Source: Streptomyces sp. NBC_01549 (GTDB lineage: Bacteria; Actinomycetota; Actinomycetes; Streptomycetales; Streptomycetaceae). From it: a DNA stretch of 64,000 nt. Location of the stretch: assembly GCF_026339955.1 (NCBI RefSeq), contig NZ_JAPEPW010000002.1, forward strand, positions 558,001-622,000. The letters are read 5' to 3'. Of the stretch, positions 40,555 through 48,029 are shown in pieces (within the stretch, counting starts at the first letter, position 1; each line of letters opens with the position of its first letter). The position numbers and the translations under genes were made by a program. The notes beneath the pieces are model-generated. The model saw nothing but the letters and a program-made list of their open reading frames with translations. It was not told the DNA's origin and ran no database searches.

Positions 40555-41127
40555 TCAGCCCGTACGTCCGTAGCGCCCGTCGAGGGTGCCGGAGCCCACG
40601 GTGTGACCGGCCAGCGCGCGGCGTACGGCGTCGACCGTGGCGCCTGCGGGAAGGTGCAGCCTGGTGTCGGCGGCGAGAACCGAGAAGACGTAGTGGTGGG
40701 ATTGGCCGGCGGGCGGGCACGGACCGCCGTAGCGGCGCTGTCCGAAGCCGTTGCGGCCCTGCACAGCCCCTTTCGGGACGGCGCCCTCCGCCAGTGTCGT
40801 CCGGTGCGGGTCGACGCCCCACATGAGCCAGTGCACGAAGGTGCCGGACGCCGCGTCCGGATCCTCTGCCAGCACGACCAACTCGGCCGCGTCACCGGGC
40901 ACACCGGACAGACGCAGCGGCGGGGACACGTTCGCGCCGTCGCAGGTGAAACGGCGTGGGACGGTGCCGCCGGCCGCGAAGGCCGGGCTCGTCACCGTGA
41001 TCGCCCTCGAGACCCCCGGTGTCGGCGCCGCGGACACGGCCGGCGCCCCTGCGGCTCCCCCGCAGCCCGCGGCAAGCGCCACCACGGCTGCCGTCACGAC
41101 ACTTCCGAGCCAGTTCCCACGGCGCAT
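40555..41127 (-). CDS. YbhB/YbcL family (PEBP-like) lipoprotein
   Basis: A 190-residue protein of the Raf-kinase-inhibitor-like/PEBP family. It begins with a lipoprotein signal (MRRGNWLGSVVTAAVVALAA then GCGG), so Cys after LAAG is the likely lipidated residue. The PEBP core is clear: PRRFTCDGANVSPPLRLSGVPG, LVVLAEDPDAASGTFVHWLMWGVDP, RYGGPCPPAGQSHHYVFSVLA. The conserved DPDA and HW residues form the ligand pocket. The physiological ligand in bacteria is unknown. ATG 41127 chosen; a GTG nine bases upstream is possible. Confidence 0.9.
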   Translation of the reverse strand: MRRGNWLGSVVTAAVVALAAGCGGAAGAPAVSAAPTPGVSRAITVTSPAFAAGGTVPRRFTCDGANVSPPLRLSGVPGDAAELVVLAEDPDAASGTFVHWLMWGVDPHRTTLAEGAVPKGAVQGRNGFGQRRYGGPCPPAGQSHHYVFSVLAADTRLHLPAGATVDAVRRALAGHTVGSGTLDGRYGRTG

Positions 41128-41266
41128 GTCCGTCACGTTAGCGCCGGAGGTTCGGCCCGCGTCGGCAACCCGGCCGTGGGCCGTCGCGCCCCGACACTCG
41201 GTGGCGCGCTCGGCTAATCCCGCGCCGCCTCACCTCTCCCCGCGCGCCCCTGCGACACTGAAGGGC

Positions 41267-41809
41267 ATGGAGCCCCGACACCTCAGAATCGGCCGCCGTC
41301 GCATCTGGATGCTCAGCGGGGCCTGCCTCCTCGTGCTCGGCCCGATCGGCTACTTCCTCGGTGGCTGGATTCCTCTCGCGGCACTCACCGTCTCCCTCCT
41401 GACGGCCACCGCCGTGGCCCACTGGAAGGCGGCCGCCTGGCTCGGGCCCGCCATCGCGCGGGGACAGCGGGAAAGCCGCCGGGACGTGGCGACGTTCTGC
41501 GTGGTCATAGCAGTCAGCGGCTACGCCCAGCCCCCGGCGCGGCCCGTCCCCACCGCCGAGGAACTGGCGGCGCTGCGTCTGGAGGCGTACCGGGCCGCGG
41601 CGGACGACGACCTCGCCGAGGATCTCCGGGGCCTCGCGGCCGACGCGCTGGCCGCCGCCGACACCGCGCACACCGAGGACACCCCGGTGGCCTGGCGAGC
41701 GGCCCGCGCGAGCGCGGAGCGGCTGGCGCACTCCGCCCAGGAGGGCAACCCGTACGTACGCCAGCTCCTCATCCAGTGGGTCGAGGGCAACCCGGCCGCC
41801 GACCGCTAG
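41267..41809 (+). CDS. Hypothetical membrane protein
   Basis: A 180-residue protein with two adjacent TM segments near the N-terminus (MLSGACLLVLGPIGYFLGGW, IPLAALTVSLLTATAVAHW), then a soluble helical tail rich in Ala/Glu (TAEELAALRLEAYRAAADDDLAEDLRGLAADALAAADT). ATG 41267 follows AAGGG. No family recognised. It stands just before the acyl-CoA gene island but on its own promoter. Confidence 0.7.
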   Translation: MEPRHLRIGRRRIWMLSGACLLVLGPIGYFLGGWIPLAALTVSLLTATAVAHWKAAAWLGPAIARGQRESRRDVATFCVVIAVSGYAQPPARPVPTAEELAALRLEAYRAAADDDLAEDLRGLAADALAAADTAHTEDTPVAWRAARASAERLAHSAQEGNPYVRQLLIQWVEGNPAADR

Positions 41810-41849
41810 GACCTGGTCACCGAACTCCCCCAGGGGTCGTCACGCTCAC

Positions 41850-41870
41850 TATACTTACGGTCTGACCTTT
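41850..41870 (+). promoter_or_regulatory. Promoter with GntR-type operator before the first acyl-CoA dehydrogenase
   Basis: A -10-like TATACT (41850-41855) is followed by the dyad GGTCTGACC (41859-41867) inside the 13-mer cggtctgaccttt. The same 13-mer recurs at 44768-44780. GGTC-n-GACC is the half-site pattern of FadR/PdhR-type GntR regulators, and such a gene lies nearby at 43936. The dyad sits just downstream of the -10, which suits repression. Confidence 0.68.
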
Positions 41871-41911
41871 GTTATGTTTCGCAGATCAAAGCTGCGGAGG
41901 GGTCCCACATC

Positions 41912-43078
41912 GTGGACTTTGAGCCGACCGAAGATCAGGAAACCATCCGCAAGGCAGTCGTCGGGCTCCTGCGTGACTTCGACGACCGGTACTGGATGGA
42001 GAAGGACCGGGACCACCGGTTTCCCGAGGAGTTCTACGCCGCCGTCGCGAACGGCGGATGGCTGGGACTCACCATTCCGGAGGAGTACGGCCGTCACGGT
42101 CTCGGCATCACCGAGGCCACGCTGCTGCTCGAGGAAGTGGCGCGATCCGGCGGCGGGATGAACGCCTCGAGCTCGATCCACATGTCGATCTTCGGAATGC
42201 AGCCCGTGGTGGTGCACGGCTCCGAGGAACTCAAGCGGCGCACGCTTCCCCGTGTCGCCACGGGCGATCTCCACGTCTGTTTCGGAGTGACGGAGCCGGA
42301 GGCCGGCCTGGACACGACGAGCATCACGACCTTCGCCCGGCGGGACGGCGACCACTATGTCGTCAACGGCCGCAAGGTGTGGATCTCCAAAGCCGTGGAG
42401 TCCGAGAAGATCCTGCTGCTGACCCGCACCACGAAGGTCGACGAGGTCGCCAGGCGGACCGACGGGATGACGCTGTTCCTCACCGACCTGGACCGCGACA
42501 GGATCGACGTCCGCCCCATCCCGAAGATGGGCCGCAACGCCGTGACCTCGAACGAGTTGTTCATCGACGAGTTGCGCGTCCCGGTCGAGGACCGGGTGGG
42601 CGAGGAGGGCCAGGAGTTCCGCTATCTCCTCGACGGACTCAATCCGGAGCGCATGCTGATCGCCGCCGAGGCACTCGGGATCGGCAGGGTGGCGCTGGAG
42701 AAGGCCGTGAGCTACGGCAACGAGCGCGTGGTGTTCGGCAGGCCGATCGGCATGAACCAGGCCATCCAGTTCCCGCTCGCGGACTCCCTCGCCCGGCTGG
42801 ACGCGGCCGAGCTGATCCTGCGCAAGGCGACCTGGCTCTACGACAAGGGCCGGCCGTGTGGGCGCGAGGCGAACACCGCCAAGTACCTCTGCGCGGACGC
42901 CGGGTTCACCGCCGCCGACCGGGCCCTGCAGACCCACGGCGGTATGGGTTACTCCGAGGAGTACAACGTGGCCCGCTATTTCCGCGAGGCCCGTCTGATG
43001 AAGATCGCGCCGATCAGTCAGGAAATGATCCTGAACTATCTGGGATCGCACACTCTGGGAATGCCGAGGAGCTATTGA
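41912..43078 (+). CDS. Acyl-CoA dehydrogenase
   Basis: A 388-residue FAD-dependent acyl-CoA dehydrogenase of normal length. It shows the family blocks WLGLTIPEEYGRHGLGI, FGVTEPEAGLDTTSITTFA, LDGLNPERMLIAAEALGIGRVALEKAV and LQTHGGMGYSEEYNVARYFREARLMKIAPIS. The GTG start at 41912 follows GGAGGGG. Its stop overlaps the SDR start (TGATG). It is the first gene of the acyl-CoA island and is controlled by a GGTCTGACC operator. The acyl substrate is unknown. Confidence 0.93.
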   Translation: MDFEPTEDQETIRKAVVGLLRDFDDRYWMEKDRDHRFPEEFYAAVANGGWLGLTIPEEYGRHGLGITEATLLLEEVARSGGGMNASSSIHMSIFGMQPVVVHGSEELKRRTLPRVATGDLHVCFGVTEPEAGLDTTSITTFARRDGDHYVVNGRKVWISKAVESEKILLLTRTTKVDEVARRTDGMTLFLTDLDRDRIDVRPIPKMGRNAVTSNELFIDELRVPVEDRVGEEGQEFRYLLDGLNPERMLIAAEALGIGRVALEKAVSYGNERVVFGRPIGMNQAIQFPLADSLARLDAAELILRKATWLYDKGRPCGREANTAKYLCADAGFTAADRALQTHGGMGYSEEYNVARYFREARLMKIAPISQEMILNYLGSHTLGMPRSY

Positions 43079-43845
43079 TGGCCGACAACACCGGTCTGTT
43101 CGATCTCAGTGGACGATCAGCCCTGGTCACCGGAGCCGCGGGCGGCATCGGTTCCGCGGTCGCCGAGGCGCTGGCACGCGCCGGGGCCGCTGTGCTCGTC
43201 ACCGACGTCGACGGGGCGGCGGCCGCGGCGGTCGCCGAGAAGATCTCCGCGGCCGGCGAGCGGGCGGACAGTGCCGTGCTGGACGTACGGGACCGGGCGT
43301 CCGCCGACGCGGCGGCGGCCCGGGCGGCCGCGCTGACCGGCGGGAAGCTGCACATCCTCGTCAACAACGCCGGAGTCATCGCACCGGACATGTTCGAGAA
43401 CCTCCAGGAGGAGGCGTTTCGCCGGATCGTCGACATCCACCTGATGGGCGCCTTCCACTGCGCGCAGGCCGCGCTGCCGTTCCTGCCCACCGACGGTACG
43501 GGGCGGATCATCAACGTCACCTCGTCGGCCGGCATCGTCGGCACTCTCGGCCAGGTGAACTACTCCGCGGCCAAGGCGGGCATCATCGGCCTGACGAAGT
43601 CCCTGGCGCGTGAGCTGGCACGCAAGCAGATCAAGGTCAACGCGCTGGCGCCGCTGGCCGCGACGGCGATGACGGAGACGATCCGCACCAACAGGAAGTT
43701 CGCGGAGGCGATGCTCGCCCGGATCCCCCTGGGGCGCTGGGCCGCGCCCGAGGAGATCGCCGGAAGCTTCGTCTTCCTCGCCTCGGACGCCGCCTCCTTC
43801 GTCACCGGCCAGGTGCTGCCCGTCGACGGCGGCATGGTCATGTGA
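43078..43845 (+). CDS. SDR-family 3-hydroxyacyl-CoA dehydrogenase-like oxidoreductase
   Basis: A 255-residue classical SDR. The NAD(P) loop is ALVTGAAGGIGSAVAEAL, then LVNNAGV, the catalytic YSAAKAG (Tyr-x-x-x-Lys, with Ser in INVTSSAG), and a C-terminal VTGQVLPVDGGMVM. An Asp after the second strand (VTDVDG) favours NAD. ATG 43078 overlaps the preceding stop. In this context it probably oxidises a 3-hydroxyacyl-CoA or related alcohol. Confidence 0.92.
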   Translation: MADNTGLFDLSGRSALVTGAAGGIGSAVAEALARAGAAVLVTDVDGAAAAAVAEKISAAGERADSAVLDVRDRASADAAAARAAALTGGKLHILVNNAGVIAPDMFENLQEEAFRRIVDIHLMGAFHCAQAALPFLPTDGTGRIINVTSSAGIVGTLGQVNYSAAKAGIIGLTKSLARELARKQIKVNALAPLAATAMTETIRTNRKFAEAMLARIPLGRWAAPEEIAGSFVFLASDAASFVTGQVLPVDGGMVM

Positions 43846-43884
43846 CCCGCGGCCGCGGCTCGGGGTGGCCATGGGCATCCGTAC

Positions 43885-43904
43885 TATGCTGAATGGTTCA
43901 ACCA
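43885..43904 (+). promoter_or_regulatory. GntR autoregulatory promoter/operator
   Basis: A -10-like TATGCT (43885-43890) precedes the perfect dyad TGGTTCAACCA (43894-43904), 32 bp before the GntR start. Its layout GGTT-n-AACC matches the GGTC-n-GACC sites in two other promoters of the island, so autoregulation by the downstream GntR protein is likely. Confidence 0.65.
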
Positions 43905-43935
43905 AAGCAGTGGCATCGGTCCCAGGAGTACGTAC

Positions 43936-44694
43936 ATGCCCGGTAGGTCTCACCCGCGCTTCGACGCCCTGACGGTTCCGAAGGCATCGGACGTTCTGGC
44001 GTCGGAGGTACGTGAGCGCATTCTCTCCGGCGAGTTCACCGAGGGCATGGCGCTGCCGCCGGAGCGTCAACTGGTCGAGCAGACGGGGCTGAGCCGCGCC
44101 ACCGTACGGGAGGCGCTGCGGATTCTCGAGGTCGAGAAGCTGCTCCAGATCAGGCCGGGCCGCGGCGGCGGTGCCTTCGTGCACCGGCCGGGCCGTGAAT
44201 CGCTGGCCAGTACGGTGCAGTTGGTCATCCGGGGGCAGCGGATCCGGCTGGAGGCGCTGCACGAGACGCGGGAGGCCATCGAGCCCACGTGCGCCGCGCT
44301 GGCGGCGGTGCGCCGCACCGACCGCGATCTCGCCGAACTCGACGCCGCCCAGCGGGATCTCGTCGAGGCGGGGGACGACATCCCGCGCTTCCTGCGGGCG
44401 AACATCGACTGGCACAGCGCGGTGGCGAGGGCCAGCGACAACGAACTCCTGATCGGGTTCATGAGCGCTCTCTCGCAGTCGATCTACGCCGCCACGAACC
44501 TCGAACAGTTCATGGACGCCGAGATCCGCGCGATCACCGCCCGCGCCCACGCCAAGATCACCGAGGCCATCCGCGACCAGGACGGCCCGGCGGCGATGCG
44601 GCGCATGTCGCGCCATGTGTGCGGGTTCGCCGACGCGGCCGCGCGGGTGGACCGACGGGGCCAGGTGGAACCGTCCGGGCCGACGGAGGACTGA
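43936..44694 (+). CDS. FadR-type GntR transcriptional regulator (FCD domain)
   Basis: A 252-residue regulator. The winged helix is at about 15-80 (ERILSGEFTEGMALPPERQLVEQTGLSRATVREALRILEVEKLL, then GRGGGAFV). The C-terminal FCD helical domain follows, with metal/ligand His positions typical of FadR-like proteins (DIDWHSAVARASDN, TARAHAKITEAI, SRHVCGF). ATG 43936 has AGGAG upstream. It lies inside the acyl-CoA island next to GGTC-n-GACC-type dyads, so it probably represses these operons and responds to an acyl-CoA or acid. Confidence 0.92.
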   Translation: MPGRSHPRFDALTVPKASDVLASEVRERILSGEFTEGMALPPERQLVEQTGLSRATVREALRILEVEKLLQIRPGRGGGAFVHRPGRESLASTVQLVIRGQRIRLEALHETREAIEPTCAALAAVRRTDRDLAELDAAQRDLVEAGDDIPRFLRANIDWHSAVARASDNELLIGFMSALSQSIYAATNLEQFMDAEIRAITARAHAKITEAIRDQDGPAAMRRMSRHVCGFADAAARVDRRGQVEPSGPTED

Positions 44695-44703
44695 CTCCCG
44701 CGA

Positions 44704-44757
44704 GCTCAAGGCGGGCCCTTCCGGATCATTGCTCAAGGCAGGCCCTTTCGGATCATT
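44704..44757. repeat. 27-bp tandem duplication
   Basis: Two copies, 44704-44730 and 44731-44757, of gctcaaggcggg..cggatcatt differ at two positions. They lie immediately upstream of the second GGTCTGACC operator, between the GntR gene and the enoyl-CoA hydratase gene, and do not code. Confidence 0.85.
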
Positions 44758-44767
44758 GACGGCCATT

Positions 44768-44785
44768 CGGTCTGACCTTTAATAT
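44768..44785 (+). promoter_or_regulatory. Promoter with GntR-type operator before the enoyl-CoA hydratase operon
   Basis: The 13-mer cggtctgaccttt (dyad GGTCTGACC at 44769-44777) is identical to that at 41858-41870 and runs into a -10-like TAATAT (44780-44785). Binding here would block the operon starting at 44829. Confidence 0.68.
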
Positions 44786-44828
44786 CATCTGAGGTTGGGG
44801 CGACTGAGGCACTGGAGATGGGATCCCC

Positions 44829-45641
44829 ATGGACGAGGTCAGCTCCGTCATCACCGTCGAAGCGGACGGCGACATCCGGATCGTCACGCTCAACAGGCCC
44901 GAGCGGCTGAACGGTGTGACCGAGGAGCTCCACCGCCGGCTGGCCGACGTCTGGCGGGAGTTGGCGGACGATCCCGACGCGCGGGCCGTCGTCCTCACCG
45001 GCGCGGGCCGCGCGTTCAGCGCGGGCGGCGACTTCGACCACCTGCGGCGCCACCACACCGATCCGGAGCTGCGCGAGCGGTCGATCCGGCTCGACCGCAC
45101 CATCCAGACGGCGATGATCCGCTTCTCGCTGCCCGTCGTCGCGGCGGTCAACGGCCCCGCGGTCGGGCTGGGTTGCAGCCTGGCGCTGGGCTGCGACCTG
45201 GTCCTGATGGCGGAGGACGCCTACCTCGCGGACCCCCATGTCTCGGTCGGCCTGGTGGCGGGCGACGGCGGAGTGACCCTCTGGCCCCTGCTCACCAGCC
45301 TGCTCCGCGCGAAGGAGTACCTCTTCACCGGCGACCGCATTCCCGCCGCCACGGCGGTCGAACTGGGCCTGGCCAACCGCACCGTTCCCCCCGAGGACCT
45401 GCAGAAGGAGGCCCTCGCGCTGGCCCGTCGGCTGGCGGCCCAGCCGGCCGAGGCACTGCGCGCCACCAAGATGGCCCTCGCCGTGGTGGTCGAGCAGGTG
45501 TCGCGCGGCGGCATGGAGGCGGCGCTGATGGCCGAGCGGGCGACGATGACCAGCCCCGACCACATCCGGATCGTCGAGGAGCTGGCGTCCCGCGCCCGGC
45601 GACGATCGACCGGCGCCGAGGCCGAGGCCGAGGAGGACTGA
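44829..45641 (+). CDS. Enoyl-CoA hydratase/isomerase family protein (crotonase)
   Basis: A 270-residue crotonase. Typical blocks are IVTLNRPERLNGVTEEL, VLTGAGRAFSAGGDFDHL (oxyanion-hole strand) and VNGPAVGLGCSLALGCDLVL. At the first catalytic Glu position of hydratases the text is ADPHVSVGLVAGDGG, where PE is usual, so one acid is missing and the enzyme may be an isomerase, hydrolase or ring-cleaving member. The second acid (RAKEYLFTG) is kept. It opens the GntR-operator-controlled operon and is followed after 2 bp by the dehydrogenase frame. Confidence 0.9.
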   Translation: MDEVSSVITVEADGDIRIVTLNRPERLNGVTEELHRRLADVWRELADDPDARAVVLTGAGRAFSAGGDFDHLRRHHTDPELRERSIRLDRTIQTAMIRFSLPVVAAVNGPAVGLGCSLALGCDLVLMAEDAYLADPHVSVGLVAGDGGVTLWPLLTSLLRAKEYLFTGDRIPAATAVELGLANRTVPPEDLQKEALALARRLAAQPAEALRATKMALAVVVEQVSRGGMEAALMAERATMTSPDHIRIVEELASRARRRSTGAEAEAEED

Positions 45642-45643
45642 CG

Positions 45644-47800
45644 GTGGAGGCCGAGGAGTTCCTGCTCGTACGGGACATGTTCCGCACGCTGGCCGCGCGT
45701 TTCCGGATCGGTTCGGCCGACGAGGTGAAGCCGACCGCGCGCACCGCCGCGCAGGAGGCGCTGGGCGAACTGGGCCTCGCCGAACTGCGCCGCTCCTCAC
45801 CTCCGGCCGCCACCGTCCAGGAGTGCGCCCTGCTCGCCGAGGAACACGGCCGGCAGCCCCTCACCACCTCCCTGCTCGGCACCGTGCTCCTCGCCCCCGA
45901 GTTGCTGCGGCTCCTCGACCGTGCCGAACCCCCGCCCCACGGCACGGCACCGACGATCGCCCTCGCCCACGATCTGCGCTTCCCGGACTCCGCTCCGGGC
46001 TCCTCGCCGTCCGGACTCCTCGCCTGGGACTGCGAAGGAGCGGACAGCGCCCTGTGCGTCACACCCGACGGGACCGTGACCGCCCTCGGACTCCGCGCGA
46101 CCACACCGGGCATCGACCTCCTGCGCGGCATCCGTTCGGTGCCGTCCGAGCCGACGGCACGGTTCGTCGGCCGGCTCGAAGCAGAGCGGTACCGGCACTG
46201 GCAGGCCTACGCGCTCGTCATGGTGAGCAGTGAACTCGTCGGCGCGGCCGGGGCGTTCGTCCGGCTGAGCGTCGAGTACGCCCGGGAGCGCCGTCAGTAC
46301 GGGAGGCCGATCGGCTCGTTCCAGGCGGTCCAGCATCTGCTCGCCGACGCGACGGTCCTCGTCGAGGCCGGTACGAGTGCCACCCGGTATGCCGCGTGGT
46401 GCCTGGACAACGAGTCGCCCGCGAGGGCCCTGACAGCCGCGCGCGTCGCCAAGGCCGAGGTGAACGCCTCCGCCCTCGACGCGGTATACACCGGCATGCA
46501 GGTCTTCGGCGGGATCGCCCAGACCTGGGAGCACATCGCGCACCTGTACCTGCGCAAGGTCCGCATGGGCCATGACGCTGGCGACGACGGCCGATCTCCT
46601 GACGACGCTGGCCCAGCCGGAGCTGACCCGATGACCGACACCCCCCTGGACTTCGGCGACCCCGCCGACCTCGACCGGCTGCGCCGCCGGTTCCGTGCCT
46701 GGCTGGCCGACCACCCGCTGCCCGAACGTCTCCCGGACGAGCCGGTCCCGGTCTTCCTCCACCGGTGGCACCGCCTGCTGTACTCGGGCGGCTGGGTGGG
46801 CCTCGACGTCCCCGTCCAGTACGGCGGCCGGGGCCTGAGCGCGCTGCACCAGGTCGCGATCAGCGATGAACTCGGGGCCTGTCACGCCCCCGGAGTCCCC
46901 CGGATCGGCTATCTCGCCCACGCGCTCCTGGAGTTCGGCTCCGAGGAGCAGCGCCGGCACTGGCTGCCGCGCATGCTCGCCGGCGACGACGTGTGGTGTC
47001 AGGGCTTCAGCGAGCCGGGAGCCGGATCGGACCTCGCGGGGATGAGCACGGTCGCGACCCCGCACGAGGACCACTACACCGTACGGGGGCAGAAGCTCTG
47101 GACCAGCTATGCGCAGTACTCCGGTCTGTGCCTGCTGCTCGCCAGGACCGACCGAGCGGCACCCGCGCACCGGTCGATCTCGGCGTTCGCCCTGCCGCTG
47201 GACCGGCCGGGAGTGACGGTACGGCCGCTCAGGGCGGCGAACGGCGACGACGAGTTCTGCGAGCTGTTCCTCGACGACGTACGCATCGCCCGGTCCGAGC
47301 GCATCGGCGCCGAGGGCGACGGATGGCCGCTGGCCATGACGACGGTGTCGTACGAGCGCAACGCCCTGGACACCGGTCACCTCTCGAAGTACGGGCTGCT
47401 CGTCGAGCGGCTGCGGCGTACCGCCCGGCAACGCCGGGGAGACCTCCCGGACGGGCTGCTGTCCGAGATCGGCCGGTGCTTCGTGGACTACGAGGTCCTG
47501 GTGGCGCACGCTCGGCGCCGCACCGCAGAGCGGCTGGGCGGGCAGGTCGCCGGACCGGAGTCGTCCATCGACAAGCTGCTGATGACCAGGACCGAGCAAC
47601 GACTCCACGAGACGGCGCTCAAGGTCTTCCCCGAGGTACAACTCCGCGGCGGAGAAGTAAAAGACGATGAGCGAGGAGGGGCGGACGAGCTCTTCGGGGA
47701 CTACCTCTATTCCAGAGCGGCGTCCGTGTACGGCGGAACATCTCAGATCCAGCGCAACATCATCGCGAAACGGATCCTGGGTCTGCCGTCCGGTAACTAG
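45644..47800 (+). CDS. Two acyl-CoA dehydrogenases in one 718-aa frame (probable frameshift fusion)
   Basis: GTG 45644 follows GAGGAGG. Residues 1 to ~310 form a short FadE-type dehydrogenase (LGELGLAELRRSS, VSSELVGAAGAFVRLSVEYARERRQYGRPIGSFQAVQHLLAD, QVFGGIAQTWEHIAHLYLRK). A second, full-length dehydrogenase then begins at ATG 46631 (MTDTPLDFGDPADLDRLRRR) and ends YGGTSQIQRNIIAKRILGLP. Each is normally a separate gene of a heteromeric FadE pair. The codon bias of 46570-46630 fits a different frame that ends TGA 46632-46634, overlapping that ATG, so a one-base indel probably removed the stop. The final TAG coincides with the MITE edge. Confidence 0.85.
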   Translation: MEAEEFLLVRDMFRTLAARFRIGSADEVKPTARTAAQEALGELGLAELRRSSPPAATVQECALLAEEHGRQPLTTSLLGTVLLAPELLRLLDRAEPPPHGTAPTIALAHDLRFPDSAPGSSPSGLLAWDCEGADSALCVTPDGTVTALGLRATTPGIDLLRGIRSVPSEPTARFVGRLEAERYRHWQAYALVMVSSELVGAAGAFVRLSVEYARERRQYGRPIGSFQAVQHLLADATVLVEAGTSATRYAAWCLDNESPARALTAARVAKAEVNASALDAVYTGMQVFGGIAQTWEHIAHLYLRKVRMGHDAGDDGRSPDDAGPAGADPMTDTPLDFGDPADLDRLRRRFRAWLADHPLPERLPDEPVPVFLHRWHRLLYSGGWVGLDVPVQYGGRGLSALHQVAISDELGACHAPGVPRIGYLAHALLEFGSEEQRRHWLPRMLAGDDVWCQGFSEPGAGSDLAGMSTVATPHEDHYTVRGQKLWTSYAQYSGLCLLLARTDRAAPAHRSISAFALPLDRPGVTVRPLRAANGDDEFCELFLDDVRIARSERIGAEGDGWPLAMTTVSYERNALDTGHLSKYGLLVERLRRTARQRRGDLPDGLLSEIGRCFVDYEVLVAHARRRTAERLGGQVAGPESSIDKLLMTRTEQRLHETALKVFPEVQLRGGEVKDDERGGADELFGDYLYSRAASVYGGTSQIQRNIIAKRILGLPSGN
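46556..46634 (+). other. Junction of the two dehydrogenase modules with a suspected +1 indel
   Basis: Between about 46565 and 46630 the frame in use has poor third-position bias (cat gac gct .. tct cct). The frame one base later has excellent bias (atg acg ctg gcg acg acg) and ends with TGA overlapping ATG 46631 in the usual ATGA form. Removing one G of GGG at 46567-46569 would restore two separate overlapping genes. It may be a real mutation or an assembly error. Confidence 0.72.
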
Positions 47801-47984
47801 GGCCTGTCCGGCGGATCAAGTCGCAGGAAACAGGCGGCGCCTCATCGACGCTGGTGAGCGGGGCTTGGTGCGTGCAGCTGCAAGGCGGAGGAGGGAGTCG
47901 ACGCGGAGCGTCGGCGAGTGACGACAACGCCGCAGATGGGCGTGCCAAGCCCCGCGTCTGCGGCATGATCCGCCGGACAGGCCC
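47800..47984. mobile_element. 185-bp MITE with perfect 19-bp inverted repeats and TA target duplication
   Basis: GGGCCTGTCCGGCGGATCA (47800-47818) is the exact reverse complement of 47966-47984, and both sides are flanked by TA (47798-47799 and 47985-47986), the signature of Tc1/mariner-IS630-type insertion. The inside codes for no transposase. The element sits at the stop codon of the dehydrogenase gene: T and A come from the target duplication and G from the element. A related solo end is at 39559-39577. Confidence 0.88.
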
Positions 47985-48029
47985 TAGGGCCTGGATCAGC
48001 GGGATTTCATGTCCGATGGGAGCTCACCC

